Shown here piece after piece: positions 11,519 through 23,359 of a stretch of DNA of 64,000 nucleotides. A program made the position numbers and the translations under genes. The notes beneath the pieces were generated by a model that saw only the letters and a list, made by a program, of their open reading frames with translations, did not search any database and was not told where the DNA came from. The stretch is from positions 1 to 64,000 of the forward strand of contig JTDE01001017.1 in NCBI GenBank assembly GCA_014338405.1. Reading direction: 5' to 3'. How positions within the stretch are numbered: the first letter of the stretch is position 1; each line of letters opens with the position of its first letter. Source of the stretch: Paragonimus skrjabini miyazakii. Lineage: Eukaryota; Platyhelminthes; Trematoda; Plagiorchiida; Troglotrematidae.

Positions 11519-11625
11519 GCTTTCAGCAATTCTAGTGCGATTGCCAAGCACAAGCTGACTCATAGTGACGAGCGGAAATACGTGTGTTCGATTTGTCACA
11601 AAGCATTCAAACGACAGGATCATTT
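11519..11625 (+). CDS. C2H2 zinc-finger regulator, exon 2
   Basis: The exon has 107 nt. The acceptor is CTCCGCAG at 11518 and the donor GTGAGT at 11626. It enters in phase 0 and leaves two bases of a Leu codon. It completes finger 1 (AFSNSSAIAKHKLTH; His181, His185), has a Kruppel-like linker HSDERKY, and begins finger 2 (CSICHKAFKRQDHL; Cys193, Cys196). The AFKRQDHL helix start is strongly finger-like. Exon-exon joining recreates C-x2-C-x12-H-x3-H spacing exactly, which is the best evidence for both splice sites. Confidence 0.9.
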
Positions 11626-11751
11626 GTGAGTTTACACTTCTTTTGCCCTTTTGTTCCAAAGTGGCCATTTTATTCTGTCTTCATCTCTTTTATATTTGGG
11701 ACCGATTTATAGGCTACTATCTCGAGCGCTGTATTTTAAATAACAATTGAC

Positions 11752-12700
11752 AGGGCTGTCTGATTTCTATTTTCCTTTTCAACTATGTGACGGGCGATAT
11801 TTTGGAGGAAGTGTTTAGGGGTTGTTAAATTATCGGATTCAGTTTCTGCCAGATAATAGACTGATTTGTATTGCGTACGGGGGCAACATTGCTTTAATTC
11901 ACTCGTTCGCGGACCATATACATACCATATTGAAACTGTCTACTAATATGGCTGGTCTCTATGGAATGCATCTCACAGCTTCAAAGTATGAGGTGTTGTC
12001 ACAAGACTCTGTCGACTTTGACCCTACTTTTGTTCTCACAAACAGACTGTGTGCACCTGTTACTTGTTTAGCTTATCTAAACAATGTCATCTCGTGGGTT
12101 TTCAATATCGTTTATCGAGTGTCTATGAAGATGGTGGGGGTAACTGATGCGTTCACAAATGCTCATCATTTGTGTTCTCCCACCTATGTCCGGTTGTAGA
12201 CTAAAAGAAGAGACTATATAACATTTGTGCTTTACGTCTCGCTGCACAGATTGTAGACCCTGCTCATTCATGTGAACAATGTATGTGAGCCGTCTGTATT
12301 CGACTGCTGCTGTCTCCGTCAGTTAGCATACATCAAGTGGGCTGATTGTGTAGACTGCCTGATAGGCTTTCGGTGTGTGCATGGGAAATCCTAGATTCAC
12401 ACCCAATAACCGAGTTTGTGAAACTGCCAACTTTACGCTGGTTAGGTTACATAAGCGATATGCCGACTGTTTGTCCACCGTATCGCGTCCTATCCAGAGC
12501 GACTGCTCATGGTTGGAAGGAACTTGTAAAGTGATCAGTTGTTTTGATTACGGGTTGTGTAAGCCTTGGCCACCCTGCTAAGTGAGGTCAGTAGCTGTCA
12601 CCTGCCAGGTTAAGGGGTTCGTGACTGTCCACATTGTTGACTGAAAAAGCCCTCTGATATGGTAGTGCGTCGCAGTCAATGGCTAACCATTTCTAAAAGA
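11752..12700 (+). mobile_element. Degenerate 5'-truncated RTE in intron 2
   Basis: Begins inside the RT at QGCLISIFLFNYVTGDILEEVF (11752 on; the usual motif is RQGCPISPFLFNF), continues with FLPDNRL near 11840, AGLYGMHLTASK (11949-11984) and an AYLNNVISW segment, and ends with CLRQLAYIKWAD near 12312-12350 and scattered C-terminal motifs up to about 12690. The YADD box reads IAYGGN-like and is lost. A 125-codon open frame (11822-12199) is a surviving piece, not a gene. It has the same orientation as the host gene. Confidence 0.75.
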
Positions 12701-13308
12701 ACTGCAGGGTTTATGAATTTATGTCGTATTATTTGCCTGTTTTCTTGCTCTTATATCTGTTTATTAATCATTTTGTATTCCAACTATCAACAACAGTTGC
12801 AACCCTATCCATCGTATCCGTGGGTGTAGAGCAGTACGGAGAATATGCAGTAGTTAATTATGAGTTAGTGAATGACATGTTTGTATATCCCACTAGACAA
12901 CCAGTGATAACAAAATGAACGTATGCAACATAAAAGTTACAAGGTTCCGATAAGTTACGATCATCAAGAGATTGAAGTCGTGAAGGATGTTCACAGATAT
13001 CTAGGATGGCCATTTCAATATTCCAAATTACCACTATCCCAAAAGCACGGATGCACTCGCATTGTGCTTAGACTGCTGAAACGAGTTCAGGGCTTTGATG
13101 ATGTTCGTAGTACAAGGTAGTTAAAAAAATCGGGCGAATGATCTGTGTGTTATCGGTAAGCCGTTGTGCGAGCAAGGAGAAGAGCAGATCGGTGTGTACA
13201 ACCTTCGCATTACAAGGTCACTTTACTCGATTTGAACAACGTGGGAAAGTGATGCATACTGGTCGTTGTACATATGTAATATACTGTTGGTTATTAAAAA
13301 CCAGGAAA

Positions 13309-13311
<3 letters not shown>

Positions 13312-13354
<43 letters not shown>
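13312..13354. repeat. (TA)n microsatellite
   Basis: About 21 uninterrupted TA units inside intron 2, followed by GTACGTGC. The short open frames encoding Tyr-Ile repeats over it are artefacts. Confidence 0.97.
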
Positions 13355-13358
<4 letters not shown>

Positions 13359-13999
13359 GTGCACAGTGTCTTCTTGCTCATGGCAGTCAACCAGCCCTTT
13401 ATAAATCACATGGTTGTCACTGTATCACATGAACTGGTGGGACATGTATAACCGCACATACGGGCTCGATCTAGAAAGTGGTGCGCACTTTTTAAATAAT
13501 TTGTCCACGTTGTTACACCGCGTTCAGAAAAATTTGGTAAGGTCTTCATCGAATGCAGTAGCCAGGTCCATTATGCGCATTTGATTCAACCAGTACTGAG
13601 ACCGTACGTGAATGACTGTGGATCATGACGCCTCACTGATGTGCTGCTCATTTGGAGGCAATTAGATCAGATAGTGTTTATTTCAATTCTCCAGATTTAA
13701 AACCGATGCTTGTTTTCTATGTGCTGGTAAACGTTGCAATTTGGTGTGTTATTCAAACGTGTCCCTACCACTTTTGAGAATTTATGAGTGAAAACGTTTT
13801 CTCTTTCGACAGTTTTGATAAGTCAACCTGCACGTCATATACCTGTTCATGTATGGTATATATATATCCATTTCCCATACACTACAGTTCGCCAGTGTTT
13901 ATCGATCAGTCACAGTTAGCAAAGTGTTTATATCTGTCTCATGGTTTGTTAATCTTTACGGGTTTTTACTTTCTCGATAACGCCACTTGTGTTTAACAG

Positions 14000-14400
14000 A
14001 AACGGACACAAATACACGCACGAAACCAAGAAACCCCACGCGTGTCATTTCTGCGACAAGTCCTACAGTGATGCGCGCTCCCTTCGTCGGCACTACGAGA
14101 ACGCACATCCGGAAGAGTACGACCGCTGGCTTATGTTGTCCCAGGCCACGAACGGAGACACGAGCGCATTCGCGGTGGCTGCAGCCGCTCTGCTTTCTTC
14201 GACTAGTTTGGACTCCGACGCAGCGGGCAGCTCGGGGTCCGGCAACTCCATACAGGCTAATACAGCACCTGCCTCTTCATCGTCTATACTGAACGCTTTG
14301 AGCAATCCAGTGTGTAAATTGTTGGCCTCGAATTTGACACGGGCTTCGACTTGTCGAATGGACGGTTCTCCGATGTCCAGTAACACTGTCGATAGTCATG
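14000..14400 (+). CDS. C2H2 zinc-finger regulator, exon 3
   Basis: The exon has 401 nt. The acceptor TTTAACAG ends at 13999; the donor is ATG|GTGGGT at 14400/14401. The first base completes a Leu codon from exon 2. It encodes the end of finger 2 (NGHKYTH; His209, His213), linker HETKKPH, then finger 3 (Cys221, Cys224, His237, His242; CDKSYSDARSLRRHYENAH), followed by an Ala/Ser/Gly-rich low-complexity stretch. RSLRRHYE after an S-Y-x-D start is characteristic of finger 3 in ZNF541-type proteins as I recall them. If the donor is not used, the frame runs 9 codons further to a TGA at 14427-14429, giving a possible short isoform with three fingers only. Confidence 0.85.
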
Positions 14401-14429
14401 GTGGGTTCGTTGATCGTGGCTTTCACTGA

Positions 14430-15371
14430 GAATTTTCCTGGTTACTGCGAAATTTCATGACTCCTATACTATCGAGGCGTGAATTTCTTATGGAGACGAA
14501 ATGTGTACTTTATAACCACTGGTTCATATTCTGAATCTTCTTCGAGAGTCTGCGCATGAAAACCTTGTTTAACCTTCATGTGGCCAGATAGTATATGCCA
14601 TCGTATTTCCCCTTCGAATATCGACTAGCTCGCTGTATGTCAGTGATATCGACTAGTAATCGTACTGTCACGAGTTCGTGCCTGGTTACCGCAGACTTTC
14701 CTACGTACGTTTTGATTCCCGGGCAATACCTAGCCCGCATAGTGCATTATATGACAGTAGACATCTTATGGCGCATATGCTTTCACGTCTTTTTTCCAAG
14801 GGCGGCCAACCCTGACCACATTGCAATTAGTTTCCAAGATTCCATGGGAAATGCTGCAGTTTCTGTCCTCATGTCAGCCGACTGTGATTGGCCGTACTCC
14901 GCCATCTTCAGTGACTCATTTTTGTGAGGACTAAATGTGAAATGAATCGCTTTTGTGACTTCCATTAACGACTTAGGATACGTTTTTCACGTATTTGGTA
15001 TGGCGTGAGTGCATGTTACAATGCACTATTAAAACGTTGACATAGTGTTTCTATAGTCAATTCGCGATTTGACACCAACACACGTGCATGAGTTTGTCTG
15101 TACGGCTTCACTGTAGGCATGATAGTTATGTCAGATTCTTACGTCTTATTGCAATACGGTCAGTCTGAGGGGATCTTGTCGTTAGATTTCGCCCCTCGCG
15201 CGGAGAGCCGAAGCAAGTGACCCCGATTCACTATCCCCCGTGCAATGTTCGAACCAGTCACGCTAGACACCGCTATAACAGGAAATAACCAGTTTTTGAC
15301 CTATACATAATAAGGGAAGATTCAGTAATGAGAAAGCGAGATGCCTGCTTGAAGATAAGATAAATAATTCA
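14430..15371. other. Intronic stretch with a tRNA-like motif
   Basis: No gene seen. On the minus strand near 15240-15265 a GACTGGTTCGAACATT block resembles a pol III box B, next to a GC-rich patch at 15190-15240. It could be a remnant of a tRNA-derived SINE. I see no foldable tRNA. Confidence 0.3.
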
Positions 15372-16740
15372 TCGTCATCATCACAGACAGCAATACATCA
15401 GTGTTTCTAACTGATGCTTGACCGCCATACAACCATGAAGAAAAAAGCAAGTTATGGCCAGGAAGAAAAAACAGAAGGCGACGGGAAGAGACTGAACTAC
15501 TAAAAATAACTACATCTGTACTCAAGCATTCAACCTCAAAGTGTATACTCCTTGCAAACAAGTAAGCGTTCTATGGGTGAATGTAAGGCGTCATCGGCTG
15601 GGGAGCTAGCCGCTCCGCGTCGTTAAGTGCATTTACTTCACAGGCGACACCTCGGCTAAACGACCTCAATATTCATGTCAGTGAACTCGATTAGCCACTG
15701 GCTCATCTGCAATCACCAGCCCCTAATTCTGCGAACAGCGAGGGCCTTAACCTTGGAGACGAACCCGACCTACAGTGACCAACTCCTTGGTGGATCATTT
15801 CACTTCTCTATGCCAGGTCATCATTGGTCCATCTCGCACCGTATGCCACTCGACCGCAGCATCTGTAAGAAGTGCTGGGTGTGGCAGACGCCTGGCTGAC
15901 ATTCTCATTACGTAGCCTAACCATTTAAATCCGTGTAAACGTAGCGATTGAACGAAAGAACTCTTTTGGCAGTCATTACCAAATACCCACTTCCTGACCT
16001 CTCTGTCGTTTACTCGTTGGTGCCACTCGATGCGGGCGATCGAAAGCAAACATTGATGATCACATGCCTGAAGACAGTTCACGTCTTTTACCCTGAGAGG
16101 CCAGGTTTCCTAGCCGTAAAGTAGCATAGCCCTCACTATCGCCTTATATACACGATCATCAAGCTTCGGATATACACTTTGTTGCTGGAAATTTCCTAGA
16201 TTAGTGAACATCGCTCTAGCCCTATAGATAAGAGTTTCTATCCCATTCCCCACACCGCCGCCACCACTGATGCAACTTCCCAATTATACAAGAAGATTAA
16301 CAAACTCCATAGCCTCATTATCCAGTATTAAATCTACGTAATCACACTAATCTTGCATAAGCACTTTGCAAATACGCGAAATAGCCTCTACCGCAGTTTG
16401 TGCTGCCTGGAAATTGTCAAACAAAACACCATATCGTCAGCATAATCAAGATCTGTCAATTTCCCATCATGTAGAAGGTCAATTCTGACATGTTGTGATT
16501 GTCGCAAACGATCATCCATCACTTCGTCTATGAGGAAATTAAACAAAATCGGTAAAAGTGGACAGCCTTGACGTACTGTGCCCCTAGTGCTGAAGCTGTT
16601 AGATAGTTCACCGTAAACTTGAACCTGAATTGGTGTATGGGAATAAACCGCAGACAGTATGTTCACATACGCGGTCGGTACACCCGTGTGTTTAAGTGAT
16701 ACTAAAATTGTAGAACAACCAGCTGATCCGAACACACATT
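15372..16740 (-). mobile_element. 5'-truncated RTE, reverse orientation
   Basis: In the minus sense it begins in the RT palm: GVPTAYVNIL, then VRQGCPLLPILFNFLIDEVMDD, then LTDLDYADDMVF (all within the open frame 16735-16388), so the YADD catalytic box is intact in this fragment. After stops, the C-terminal part resumes at 16082-15795 (RIEWHQRV, SLRLHGFKWLGYVMRM, DAAVEWHTVR). The 3' UTR and the terminal hairpin (15396-15416) follow, ending in CATCATCATC-type tail at 15372-15383. Frames are broken, so it is not active. It lies antisense to the host gene. Confidence 0.88.
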
Positions 16741-19700
16741 TGTAGTCAGGAAATACAGCAATTGTTTGCTGACAGTAGGTATGACGCTGTTCCGGTATTT
16801 TTCGGAAAGTAAAAATTTGATCAATGCATCCTTGACCAGGACAAAACCGTGTATGTTCTTCCCCAATCTATGCATCCCTAGCTGCAGTGAATCGACGAAG
16901 TACAGTGGATGTTACAGCCCTAGTAAAGTCAAGTTACTTTTCTCTGTGGTTTCCGCAAGAGCCTCGGACTCTTCTCTTGAATATAGGAACTATTATCGAA
17001 TGGCCCGAGCACAAAGGGATGATCTCAGTTGTTCGAACAGGTTGACCTAACTGAGTCAAGGATCCAACTAATAACCCCCCCCCCACCTTATTTGGAAAGT
17101 GCTCAGACGAGATCATCTGGCGGCAGACATCGACATTCAGCGAGTTTAATGTCCGCGCGACCTATGCGTTTTTGAGTGCGAACTTTGAATGCACTTACTT
17201 TAATTGGCTTTTTGGGTGTAAGCAAGAGATGAGAGAGTTCTGAGGGTGGTAGGAAATGGAACTTATCTGTGTGTGTTGTGGGACCTGCAGGTTAATTACT
17301 AGAAAGGGGGGCGGGGAGTCACAGGGTGCTGACTATTAAATTAGATGGGACGGTCTGGGAGGGGTTATCAGTAGCGTATTTTGGCCTATCCACCCTGCTT
17401 TATGCGGCAGATCGAGTGATCCGGTTTATACTGCGAAACGGCTGATGCGGTGGGGAATTAATGTTTTTGTGTGTTCATGTTTATATGTGGGTAGTGATGC
17501 TGCGAAGACGCCAAGACATAGACAAGGGGACTTTAAGGTTCTCAACCAAGGGCTTTGTCTTAAAAGCTGGTACCATAAGGGAGCGAATAAATAGCAATGT
17601 ACCAAGCCATAATCGGTCCTTTTCCCTGGGAAAGATAACAATCTTCTTCCAATCACCAATCTAGAGTACCAGAAGATTTGTGGCTTTTCAGACCTCTACT
17701 TGTTAGCCTGACTGAAACGAGTGTCACACCATCCAGTTTAGCCGAATAAGTCACTGAGATGTGCAAGCCGTCACTTCGCGTCAAGGTCCAGTCCCGTTTA
17801 GACGGGAAAATAACCATACTTATGTTCTCCTACATGGGTTGTGATGGATACGACAACTTGACCGTATAGAGGTTTGGTAATTGGTATTCGGTTGCTTGCG
17901 AAACGATGGGTCTCTCGCCGCTGTGCAGATAATAACTCGATTTATCATTCTCACTTAAGTTTAAGTTATGAAAAAGAGATATGTGAAAACATGGTGGGTT
18001 TTGTTTAATGAGATGCTCAAAATGTGGACTTCTGTTCTTTCGAGATACTACGAGAGAATCTTAAGAAAAGTATATTCATTGTTTAAACTACACCTGCATG
18101 TAGTGACCGCTTTTGATTGATGCAGGGTCCTTGGGCTTCTACGATAAATTCAATGTTCCAGCCGACTTTGACCGAAAATATTCAGTAAACTGAGATCTGG
18201 TGCCCTTAGTGGCCATTCGATCTTTCCTCCTCCCTCGATATCTGATCGATGAGAATTATTACATGGATAATCTCGAACCAAGCTCGACTAATTAGCCCCG
18301 TTCTGTGCGGTGCCACTGTCGTAAATGACTTAAAATAGGCCACAACTTAGCTTCTTAAGAATACTGTTCTTACTTGTTATGTTTTATCTGAAAAAATATG
18401 GCTTTATGGTTCTCGTTTAGAGTATACTCCTTCAAACCGTAGGTCTGGTGTTAAACTGCCTCCGAATTACAGAAAATCAACGGACCTCTAGTACTTATCA
18501 AATGTGAGGTTTTCACACGAAATCATTGAAACGGAATCTTGTGTTACAGGCAGAAAGGCTTTAACCGGTGTCACTTTTTTGTTATTATCTGGGGCATCAC
18601 TCTTCAAGCTGATTTGTATCGTTCGAACCCAGTTTTCACACCATCACTTCACGGTAAGACAGGAAACAATATTTCTTAGTTTATGTTTGCACAAATGTGT
18701 TAGGCCTGGTACACTGCTATGCCAGTTGGTGTTTACTCTTTTGTAGGTTAGTGGTAGTTCATTGGATAATTTATCGGGTCGCTAACTTATCGTTGTCTCT
18801 TAATGACGGGCTTCTTCTTGAGGCATCACGGTTTACGAAAACGTCCACTTCATTTTACAGGTAACCGACCGTACGACTGAATGCTTGTCCCTAAACGTCT
18901 GTATCTAAATTGGTATTTCCATCTCAAGCCCTCTTAAAAAAACCGTCGTTTCATTTACCCTATCTCTGACGGGCCGTTTTGTTTTCGTTTTACTAACGCA
19001 GGAGCAGTAGACTAATCTGTTACCATTGTTTAAGCCAGAAGCTGTAGCTATGGTACCATAGTGGTTTTTTTGTGTGGCTGGATGTCTGAGGTTATCGACT
19101 TTTATGTTCTCACTGATAAAATGGGGGAGATAAGTGGCACGTTACTTCCTGCGTCTGAACTCAGCATTTACCATCAAGATGTTCCTTTCATTACACAAGC
19201 AAATAAACTTTAATTATGGGAGAAATTAAGGTGGTACCTATAGAACACACACACCCTTATTGCCTCCACTAATCCACTTTGTTACTCATTCATACAGGCA
19301 ACTTGATCAAACGACGACAGTAATTTTGACACCGCTGGACCTGGTTTGCCGTCATTTACTGTGATATCTTGATTCACAGATCTTGTGTTACATAACGCCT
19401 TTTAAGAATGACAATTACGATACACATTGGTTTTCTTTTACTATGCCAGATCATGATTTTTCTTCCTACCACCTTACATTAATCGGATGCTATATCGACA
19501 GCTAGTGCTGTGCGTGACCGTCAGTTGACCGGTATTTATCTGTACACGGCTCAACAAATCTGACAATGGGTGTAGTTGGTAAGATAGGGTAAGGAAGTAA
19601 TAGACGTTGACACAGAGACTACGTTTTTTACTGGTTGCACCAGTACTAGGGAAGAGCCCTCAACCAGACAGAGGAATCGTAGGATGATGGATGAATCTAC

Positions 19701-20486
19701 GCTCGAAGCTGTTGTTACGTTAACAGATCATGACATCTGAATAAGTGGCCATTTCATCAAACATTCATTTCGTTCAGTTAATGCAAAACTTTGCTGGGAG
19801 CAGATTTTTTTGACCGTGTTAGAACCGCAATTTGTTTTAGACGTTGCATGCATATAACAAAATATGAAATGGTTCCGCTAATCAGGAAGAATAAACTATA
19901 GCTTGGACAAGTTGAGGAATAATAAGCATCGTGGCAGCACGATTGTCAGGGTCATCCCATACACGCACCCCTGACTCCTTTGGGCAATGCCTTTCTGCTA
20001 CCAAAGATTACGTAAGTGACCAAAGACAGCCTTAACCTTGGGAACACATGTCTGCGCTTCATTTCCTCTGTCCCATAATCCTTTGTGCCACACTGTAATG
20101 GATTCTGTCTAAATTGTCTAGGAAGTTTTGCCTCTGAAACTTTTGGTTTTTAATTCATAAACGCACGCGCAAAGCAGATTGTGTGTACATGCTTTGTGAC
20201 AGCCATTGGGTTGGTGTCACTGTGCCTTAAAGTTAACACTGAAGCGACATCGCACTGGTGTGTGTTCCGATCCAACTGGCAGTCACAAACAGAGCCAGAT
20301 TAGTCATAACTAACAGCCATACGGTGTGATATGGCATAAAGTCTGATCTGAAGAAGGATACGTAAAATGGAACAACAGTGATACTCACGGTGTTTTCCCC
20401 CCACTTATATTTAGTGGTGGTGAAAGTAGATGTTGCTAATCAATTCCGTCATCCACATCTTCTCCAGTGCATGACTCCTCGATTAC
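16741..20486. other. Intronic stretch, nothing recognised
   Basis: No coding, RNA or repeat signature found. It includes a C9 run at 17080-17088 and a G-rich patch at 17306-17330. Open frames here are short and lack family motifs. Confidence 0.5.
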
Positions 20487-20940
20487 AATCGCCATCATCA
20501 CCCACAGCAATGCATTAGGGATTGAATCCAATGCTTACTTGCCATACGACCTTGAAAAGAAGTAGAAACCTAGGTTAGATATGCAAGAGGATAATGGGGG
20601 ACGGCCCAATTAACAAAATACTCATATGAAATCAAACTGTCCACAACGAGCTACTTTATCTCTTTCAGGCAAACAAACGAATTGTAATTGAGAGTAAGAC
20701 AACAGAAGCTTTTATCGCCTCCGTTCTAACTTTACTAATAACTCAGTCAGCTATAGCATGCATAACACTGAACTCCATTAGCCGTTACCTCACTCATCGT
20801 CTCCGACACAAGGCCAGGTTTATCACAGTTATCCAAACCGGAGAGATAATCATAACTTTCTTTTCTCATTAACAGATCAGCGACTTGCCATCTAGTATCA
20901 TCGCTTGCAATTGAATTTTCAATTTGCCCATCGTGGATCA
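20487..20940 (-). mobile_element. Old RTE 3' remnant, reverse orientation
   Basis: The + strand reads GCCATCATCACCCACAGCAATGCATT at the tail end, like the minus-oriented ends at 15372 and 29163 but diverged. CAGGCAAACAAACGAATTG near 20668 matches the 3' UTR. The minus frame ends GLVSETMSEVTANG (about 20825-20770), corresponding to the WPETSGEMVANPAE segment of better copies. The terminal hairpin has changed sequence yet still pairs. Confidence 0.6.
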
Positions 20941-22484
20941 ACGATACACATGTGTTTGTCTGTTTGTGGTAATTTTGTGAACTGCAATATTTTGCGCTTG
21001 GCCGTCTTCCTCATCGAGTTACTGGATTTGAGTTACACTGTTATGGGACCAATATCTTTGCCGATATGAATTTCGGTTTGTAGTGATAGCTTGATTACCC
21101 TATTTTGCATACTTGTGCTTTGTATTCTCCGCTGGTTGAATTCCAACAAAGACATAACCGGTAGTACTCAAACGTAAATTAATAAGTAAATATCGTACCG
21201 TTTCCATCGTAACAATAGCTAACGCAGGTAATACCACGGGAGAGTTGTACACCTCAACGTACAGCGTGCCCGTTTCTACTTCTCATTGATACGTCCTACA
21301 AGTTAGTGACTTCGTTTACAAATTAATTTTCTGTTATCTTTGGTAACCTTTTGTCTCAGAAGACAATGCATCACATTTATAATATGATTATTTTGAGGTC
21401 CAATACCAAACATTACATTGAGTAGTCTACCTTGTCTGCCGTGATACGAGAACTATCTCTTAGCTACAGTAAGAAGCTAAGCAATACACTCGACAGTAAA
21501 CTTTCTGACAAACCTAGCGTTATGTGGCTGTTGAGCGTCAGTGTAGATCAGTTCCATTACATTAGATGATGGTGTTCATACCCGAACAACTTTTGGGACA
21601 CCACTTCGGCTTTCTCCTAGATTGATTTTCTGACTTGCCTTTTTCCGGTAATGCCTACAATGCATCTACTTGCTTGTTGACAAAGCACGGTTGGTAAATT
21701 AATCGGTATTCATATAATCGGAATCTTGGCGCTCCGAATCCTTCCAATACACCTAGCATTCGCTGATCTTTTAGACTCCAAATTTTCTTCCCGCTTCTTA
21801 CATTGGACATACACGGCCTTGTGAAGATGACTAGAGCCATGCATGCGCATTGTTTTCTGCATAATTAGATAAGCAAAGCCTCTGCGACAAGCTTGCGTCA
21901 TCCGTTAAAAGGTAGCAATTTGCTACGATTCGCTTTATCCTGAGTCGAGTGAGACGTCCTACCTAGTATTCGATGTAACTCTACGAAATATGGCTTATTT
22001 TATTTTCATTGCGAGTGAACTATCAGCGCTACTGGTGATTCTTTTCGGCTGTTGCATTTCACTCCAGTGTTATCCTGTATGTGACTGAAGATGTTTTGAT
22101 CACTTTGGGATCTCTGTATTTGATACAGTCTCGCATGTCTTGTTGATGTATCACTTTATGTAGCTTATCTGCTTCGAAACTGTGTTTTCTGTTTAGCTGA
22201 AATGGATCCTGTTTTTGCACTGCTACTGTTCCTGGCTACGAATACATGCCATGTTTCCTATTTACCTACAGTCCTCCAAGTTAGTTTTAACTTACTCGTC
22301 AATCTGTGTTGACTGCACTGCTTACCTTTACGGCTCGTTAAAAACCTAGTCACCGTTCATGTTTGACTACTTTCTGTATTTGATATCATTAGGCACACGT
22401 CTTTCCATTTGTAACTCTGAGACAATGCGTGTTATTTTCGGGAATATTGCCACTTTGACCAGTAACTCATTGTGAGTAACGTAT
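20941..22484. other. Intronic stretch, nothing recognised
   Basis: No supported feature on either strand. Confidence 0.5.
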
Positions 22485-22494
22485 ATTCTCTGAG
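22485..22494. repeat. Possible imperfect target-site duplication (left)
   Basis: ATTCTCTGAG here and ATTCTTTGAG at 23360-23369 flank the forward RTE with one mismatch. The length fits the 11-13 bp duplications of two other RTE copies in this window, but the mismatch leaves doubt. Confidence 0.45.
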
Positions 22495-23359
22495 TGCATA
22501 TCTCTAAGGTTAGGAGAGTGTTTGATAACCTGGGGCCTCCTTGGCGACAGAGAGGTATCTGTCTGAGGCTTAAAGGCCGCGTATATCAGACAACAGTGAG
22601 GGCCGTATTACTTTACAGCAGCGAAGCATGGTCCCTCAGGGTAAAAGACGTGAACCACCTCCACGTATTCGACCACCGACGTATGCGTTCAATCGCTCGT
22701 ATCGGGTTGTACCAACGAGTGAGCATCGATGAGGTTAGGAAGCGGGTGTTTGGCACTGATTGTCAAACGAGTTCTTTTATTCAGTCATTACATTTGCACA
22801 TACTTAGGTGGTTAGGTCATGTACTAAGGATGCCAGCTAATCGCTTGTCACACCGAGCACTGTTTGCCGACGCTGCAGTCGATTGGCGCCAGGTGCGAGG
22901 TGGACAGATGATGACCTGGCGTAGACAAATGAAATCGTTCACGAAGGGGTTGGGCACTGTAGATCGGGTTCGTCTTCCGGGCTGGAGCCCTCGCGACTCA
23001 CAGAGTCGGTGGCCTGAGACGTCAGGTGAGATGGTGGCTAATCCAGCTGAGTTGGGTGAATGCTGTTGTTGTTTGGCCGAGTTGTCTGTGAAGTGAGTGA
23101 ACTTAATGACGCGGGGCAGTGAAAGCTGTAAGGAAGCTGTTTTGCTGATGACGCCTTACTTTCAACTACAGCTCGGTTGTTTGTTTGCAAGGTGTAGGCG
23201 CTTTGCTGTTGTATTTTTGAATATAGACGTAGCTGTTTTGAATAGTCGGAAATCTGCTGGCGTTCTTTTTTTCATTCTGGCCAGATTTCGCGGTTGTGGG
23301 GTAGTTAAGCATCAGTGTGAACCACTGATGTATTGCTGTATATCATGTTGATGATTATG
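22495..23359 (+). mobile_element. 5'-truncated RTE with a long open C-terminal frame
   Basis: An open frame of 200 codons (22494-23096) encodes only the C-terminal third of an RTE protein: LKGRVYQTTVRAVLLYSSEAWSLR, VFDHRRMRS, the RWLGHVLRMPANRLSHRALFADAAVDWR segment, LPGWSPRD and a closing CCCCLAELSVK. No RT catalytic motifs are present, so it cannot be autonomous. The 3' UTR follows, with hairpin 23310-23330 and an ATGTTGATGATTATG tail. The 3' UTR carries an odd block (about 23235-23290) not shared with 31800-31900. The part from 22955 on is repeated at 26415. Confidence 0.88.

Larger units (their letters stand above)
11626..13999 (+). other. Intron 2 of the zinc-finger gene
   Basis: The intron is 2,374 nt long, and splits finger 2 inside its helix. 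It contains an RTE remnant (11752-12700) and a TA dinucleotide array. 12701-13311 and 13355-13999 show nothing else recognisable. Confidence 0.8.
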
